DNA from: Misgurnus anguillicaudatus
Lineage: Eukaryota > Chordata > Actinopteri > Cypriniformes > Cobitidae
Length of the DNA: 64,000 nucleotides
Assembly: GCF_027580225.2 (NCBI RefSeq)
Contig: NC_073354.2
Coordinates: forward strand, 21,287,001 to 21,351,000
Direction of reading: 5' to 3'
This document shows positions 61,946 to 64,000 of the stretch, one piece after another; position 1 is the first letter of the stretch; each line of letters begins with the position of its first letter. The translations under genes and the position numbers were made by a program. Under the pieces are notes generated by a model that saw only the letters and a program-made list of their open reading frames with translations, had not been told where the DNA came from and did not search any database.

Positions 61946-63602
61946 CAGGCATGAAAACCCCTCACCTTTCGGCGAAATTCGCCAGTATGAATCCAAAAAA
62001 GGTGACCCACGTGAATCATGTAGATTCGATGAGAAAACATTTTTGGGGGGGAGGGGGGTATGCGCGCGTTGTTTGAAGACGCGCCCTTCGCCGTCATCCA
62101 AACATGTATCCAAGACATTAGATTTGTTTGAGTTCATGCTGCGCTGCAAAAACCGACAGGCAGGCAGGTGACATCAAAGTATCACGAGAGTGAGTCAAGA
62201 AGCCATAAGGAAGTCTGCTTTCGAACGGCTCTCGCGCTACTGTGATGTCATCTGCATTTCTGTGTTCTTCGTCATACAAGCTTGTTGAAGATGCGTAGAG
62301 CGACTGCCTTCGGGACGTAAAGTCAACACAAAACGCTGTAAAACTATCATTGTAGAATTCTAATGCGTCAATCAATTAAAACAACACATCTACATAGACT
62401 GACACTGCAAAGTGACCTAAAAGATTTTTGTTGGAATGGATTGGAACGAATTATGGACGTACTCCTCGCTTGTAAGACACATTGGTCTACTAGTCTACGG
62501 CTGTAAGTACTTAAATGTAAATATGGTGAAACTGCAAAATATTGCATGAAATGCTGTAATAAGAAGATACTACTAATACAGTTCATAAGAAAGTTTACCG
62601 TTTACAGTAACATTTAAGCGATTTTAGACTATTTGAGCGACAAAGATGCTAAAGTGAACTGTTTTCAGTGCGCATACGCGCACAAACTCAAAAATCACGC
62701 AAACGCATAATTTTTTTGGGCTTGACAGGAGATATACGCACAAACTATATTGTAATACCACAGTCTCTGAAAGTATTCTCATAAAAACAGTCGTTTATTA
62801 TAAGTGAGAAGTTGATCATGTGTCAGTGTATAGATCGCTTCTCCGTTGTTAAAGGGACAGTTCGTCTCATAAGAATTTATAGTATGAAAACAGTGTTATG
62901 TTAATTTGATACTGTTTTTCTACCTAATCAATAATGTTAGATCTTACTTTATTTGTAACTTTGTTCTTTTCTATTTTATATGCTTGTAATGTCTTGATTT
63001 GTTCTTATTTTATTTTCCCACATCACTTTTTTGCTTATCTGAAAATTATTCAACCCATGACTCAAAAACCATAATGTAATTCATTTAACCAGTACTATAT
63101 TGTAAAATTAAGTCATTTTAAATTAGGCCTTCAGGTCCACCCTATTGCAAAACCAACTTAAAATTGTATGGCCTTGTGACTGATGGTCTGATTATGGCAA
63201 AATAAAATTATTGCAGATGTAAAATAGTAAGGGAATTCTACTTGTTACAGCTTTCCACATTTATCAACACATTTAATTAAATATGGTTTCTGTTACTAGT
63301 CAAATGTTTACATTTTAAATCTAAATTGTCCGTCAGAATTAAATAATTGAAATAATGGTCATGTATGTTATGGTGGGAATTTTGTTTCTGCGCACGTGGA
63401 GGGATGTTGAGTTCCTTCCTTCTTTTTTGTCCTTGGCCAATCACATGCCTGAAGAATAAATAAGTTCAGTTACAGCATGTTCCCTAATGAGCCCATAATA
63501 TTTATTCTGGGGGGGTCCTCCCACCTCGCGGCCCCATCAGAGGCCACATTGCCCCTCAAGCGCCCTTCTCACCTTTTTCACCCCTGACCCGTTTTCATGC
63601 CT
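61946..63602. mobile_element. Large hAT-like element with CAGGCATGAAAAC ends
   Basis: Inverted ends CAGGCATGAAAAC and GTTTTCATGCCT, followed by mirrored GGGTCAGGGG/CCCCTCACC words. GTAAAAC flanks both sides (61939-61945; 63603-63609). The left half is CpG-rich with a G-run (GGGGGGGAGGGGGG near 62045); the right half ends in GGGGGGGTCCTCCCACCTCG. A donor-like GTAAGTAC lies at 62506. Minus-strand frames at 61916-62586 show no transposase motif. Confidence 0.85.
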
Positions 63603-64000
63603 GTAAAACGAAATGACAAACACACAGTGTAGGTAAACATATCTTACCACTGCTGTTTAGTCACCTATCAGCTTGTATCATCATATACTCTCTATAGCCT
63701 AGACGTGTCAAATCGATCGGAAATCACTCAAACATATTTTCCTTCTCACATATTTAAGTTACTAACTGAAGAAAGAAAAAATAAATGCTAAAATAATGTT
63801 AGTCTATGAGGTAAAAATGAAATGATGTTATTTTATTAAATGACTTGAGTTAGCGCTTTTTTGCTGAGCACAAGAGCGAGCAGGAGCTTGTGAAGAGCGA
63901 AGCCGGGAGAAGCGCGTTCAGAGGGTCGCGCGCATATCAGATGTGCACATTAAAGGATGGGTTTATTTATGCTTTCACTTCATTTCCTGACAGTTTCACT
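63603..64000. other. No recognised feature
   Basis: AT-rich, then a CpG-rich tail (GAAGAGCGAAGCCGGGAGAA near 63893) running to the window edge, probably the start of another repeat. Confidence 0.4.

Overview
The window is AT-rich, eukaryotic and almost devoid of open reading frames. It has the texture of a teleost fish genome, most likely a cypriniform (carp, minnow or loach group). The reasons are the very dense DNA-transposon and MITE content (hAT-like with 8-bp target duplications, TTAA-flanked, Harbinger-like with 3-bp duplications, Tc1 with DD34E), tRNA-derived SINEs with the GCTTTGGATAAAAG-type tail, and long GT and AT microsatellites. No complete gene, rRNA, tRNA or CRISPR array is present. 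The species assignment is an inference from repeat style; I cannot name the locus.

Layout. 1-10 kb: two inverted copies of one hAT-like family (1-651 and 8909-9887) bracket a Harbinger-like element (3328-4530), a hAT element (5103-6363) carrying an inner MITE, a TTAA MITE (7121-7344), a Tc1 transposase fragment, and two phase-compatible candidate host exons on the plus strand (2932-2981 with an ATG and a signal-peptide-like stretch; 8366-8483). 10-22 kb: a TTAA element with a TATA box (12456-13409), a hAT-like element with transposase remains (14277-15476), and four or five MITEs. 22-36 kb: a fold-back element containing a hAT element containing a MITE (24504-26220), TTAA MITEs, a quiet stretch around 29-33 kb, and a palindromic element split by two TTAA insertions (about 33115-34820).

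36-47 kb: a non-repetitive stretch with octamer-like motifs (36270-37050), further MITEs, a Harbinger-like element interrupted by another (42045-43712), and a second fold-back copy (45417-46058). 47-52 kb: telomere-like and tandem repeats, a near-perfect hairpin element (48076-48561) built from CGTCA/TGACG inverted half-sites, a SINE, an inactivated Tc1 element (50052-51134) directly followed by a TTAA element with a THAP-like remnant (51138-51946). 52-64 kb: mostly single-copy-looking sequence, a Harbinger-like element carrying a hAT insertion (54690-56425), a SINE, a second hairpin copy (59567-59881), a Tc1 remnant abutting a MITE, and a large hAT-like element (61946-63602).

Nothing here works together as a pathway. 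The window reads as intron or intergenic DNA shaped by repeated, nested transposon insertion, perhaps in the 5' part of a large secreted or membrane protein gene on the plus strand, with several unrepetitive blocks that look like candidate conserved regulatory DNA. Target duplications and empty-site comparisons allow the insertion order to be read in five places.
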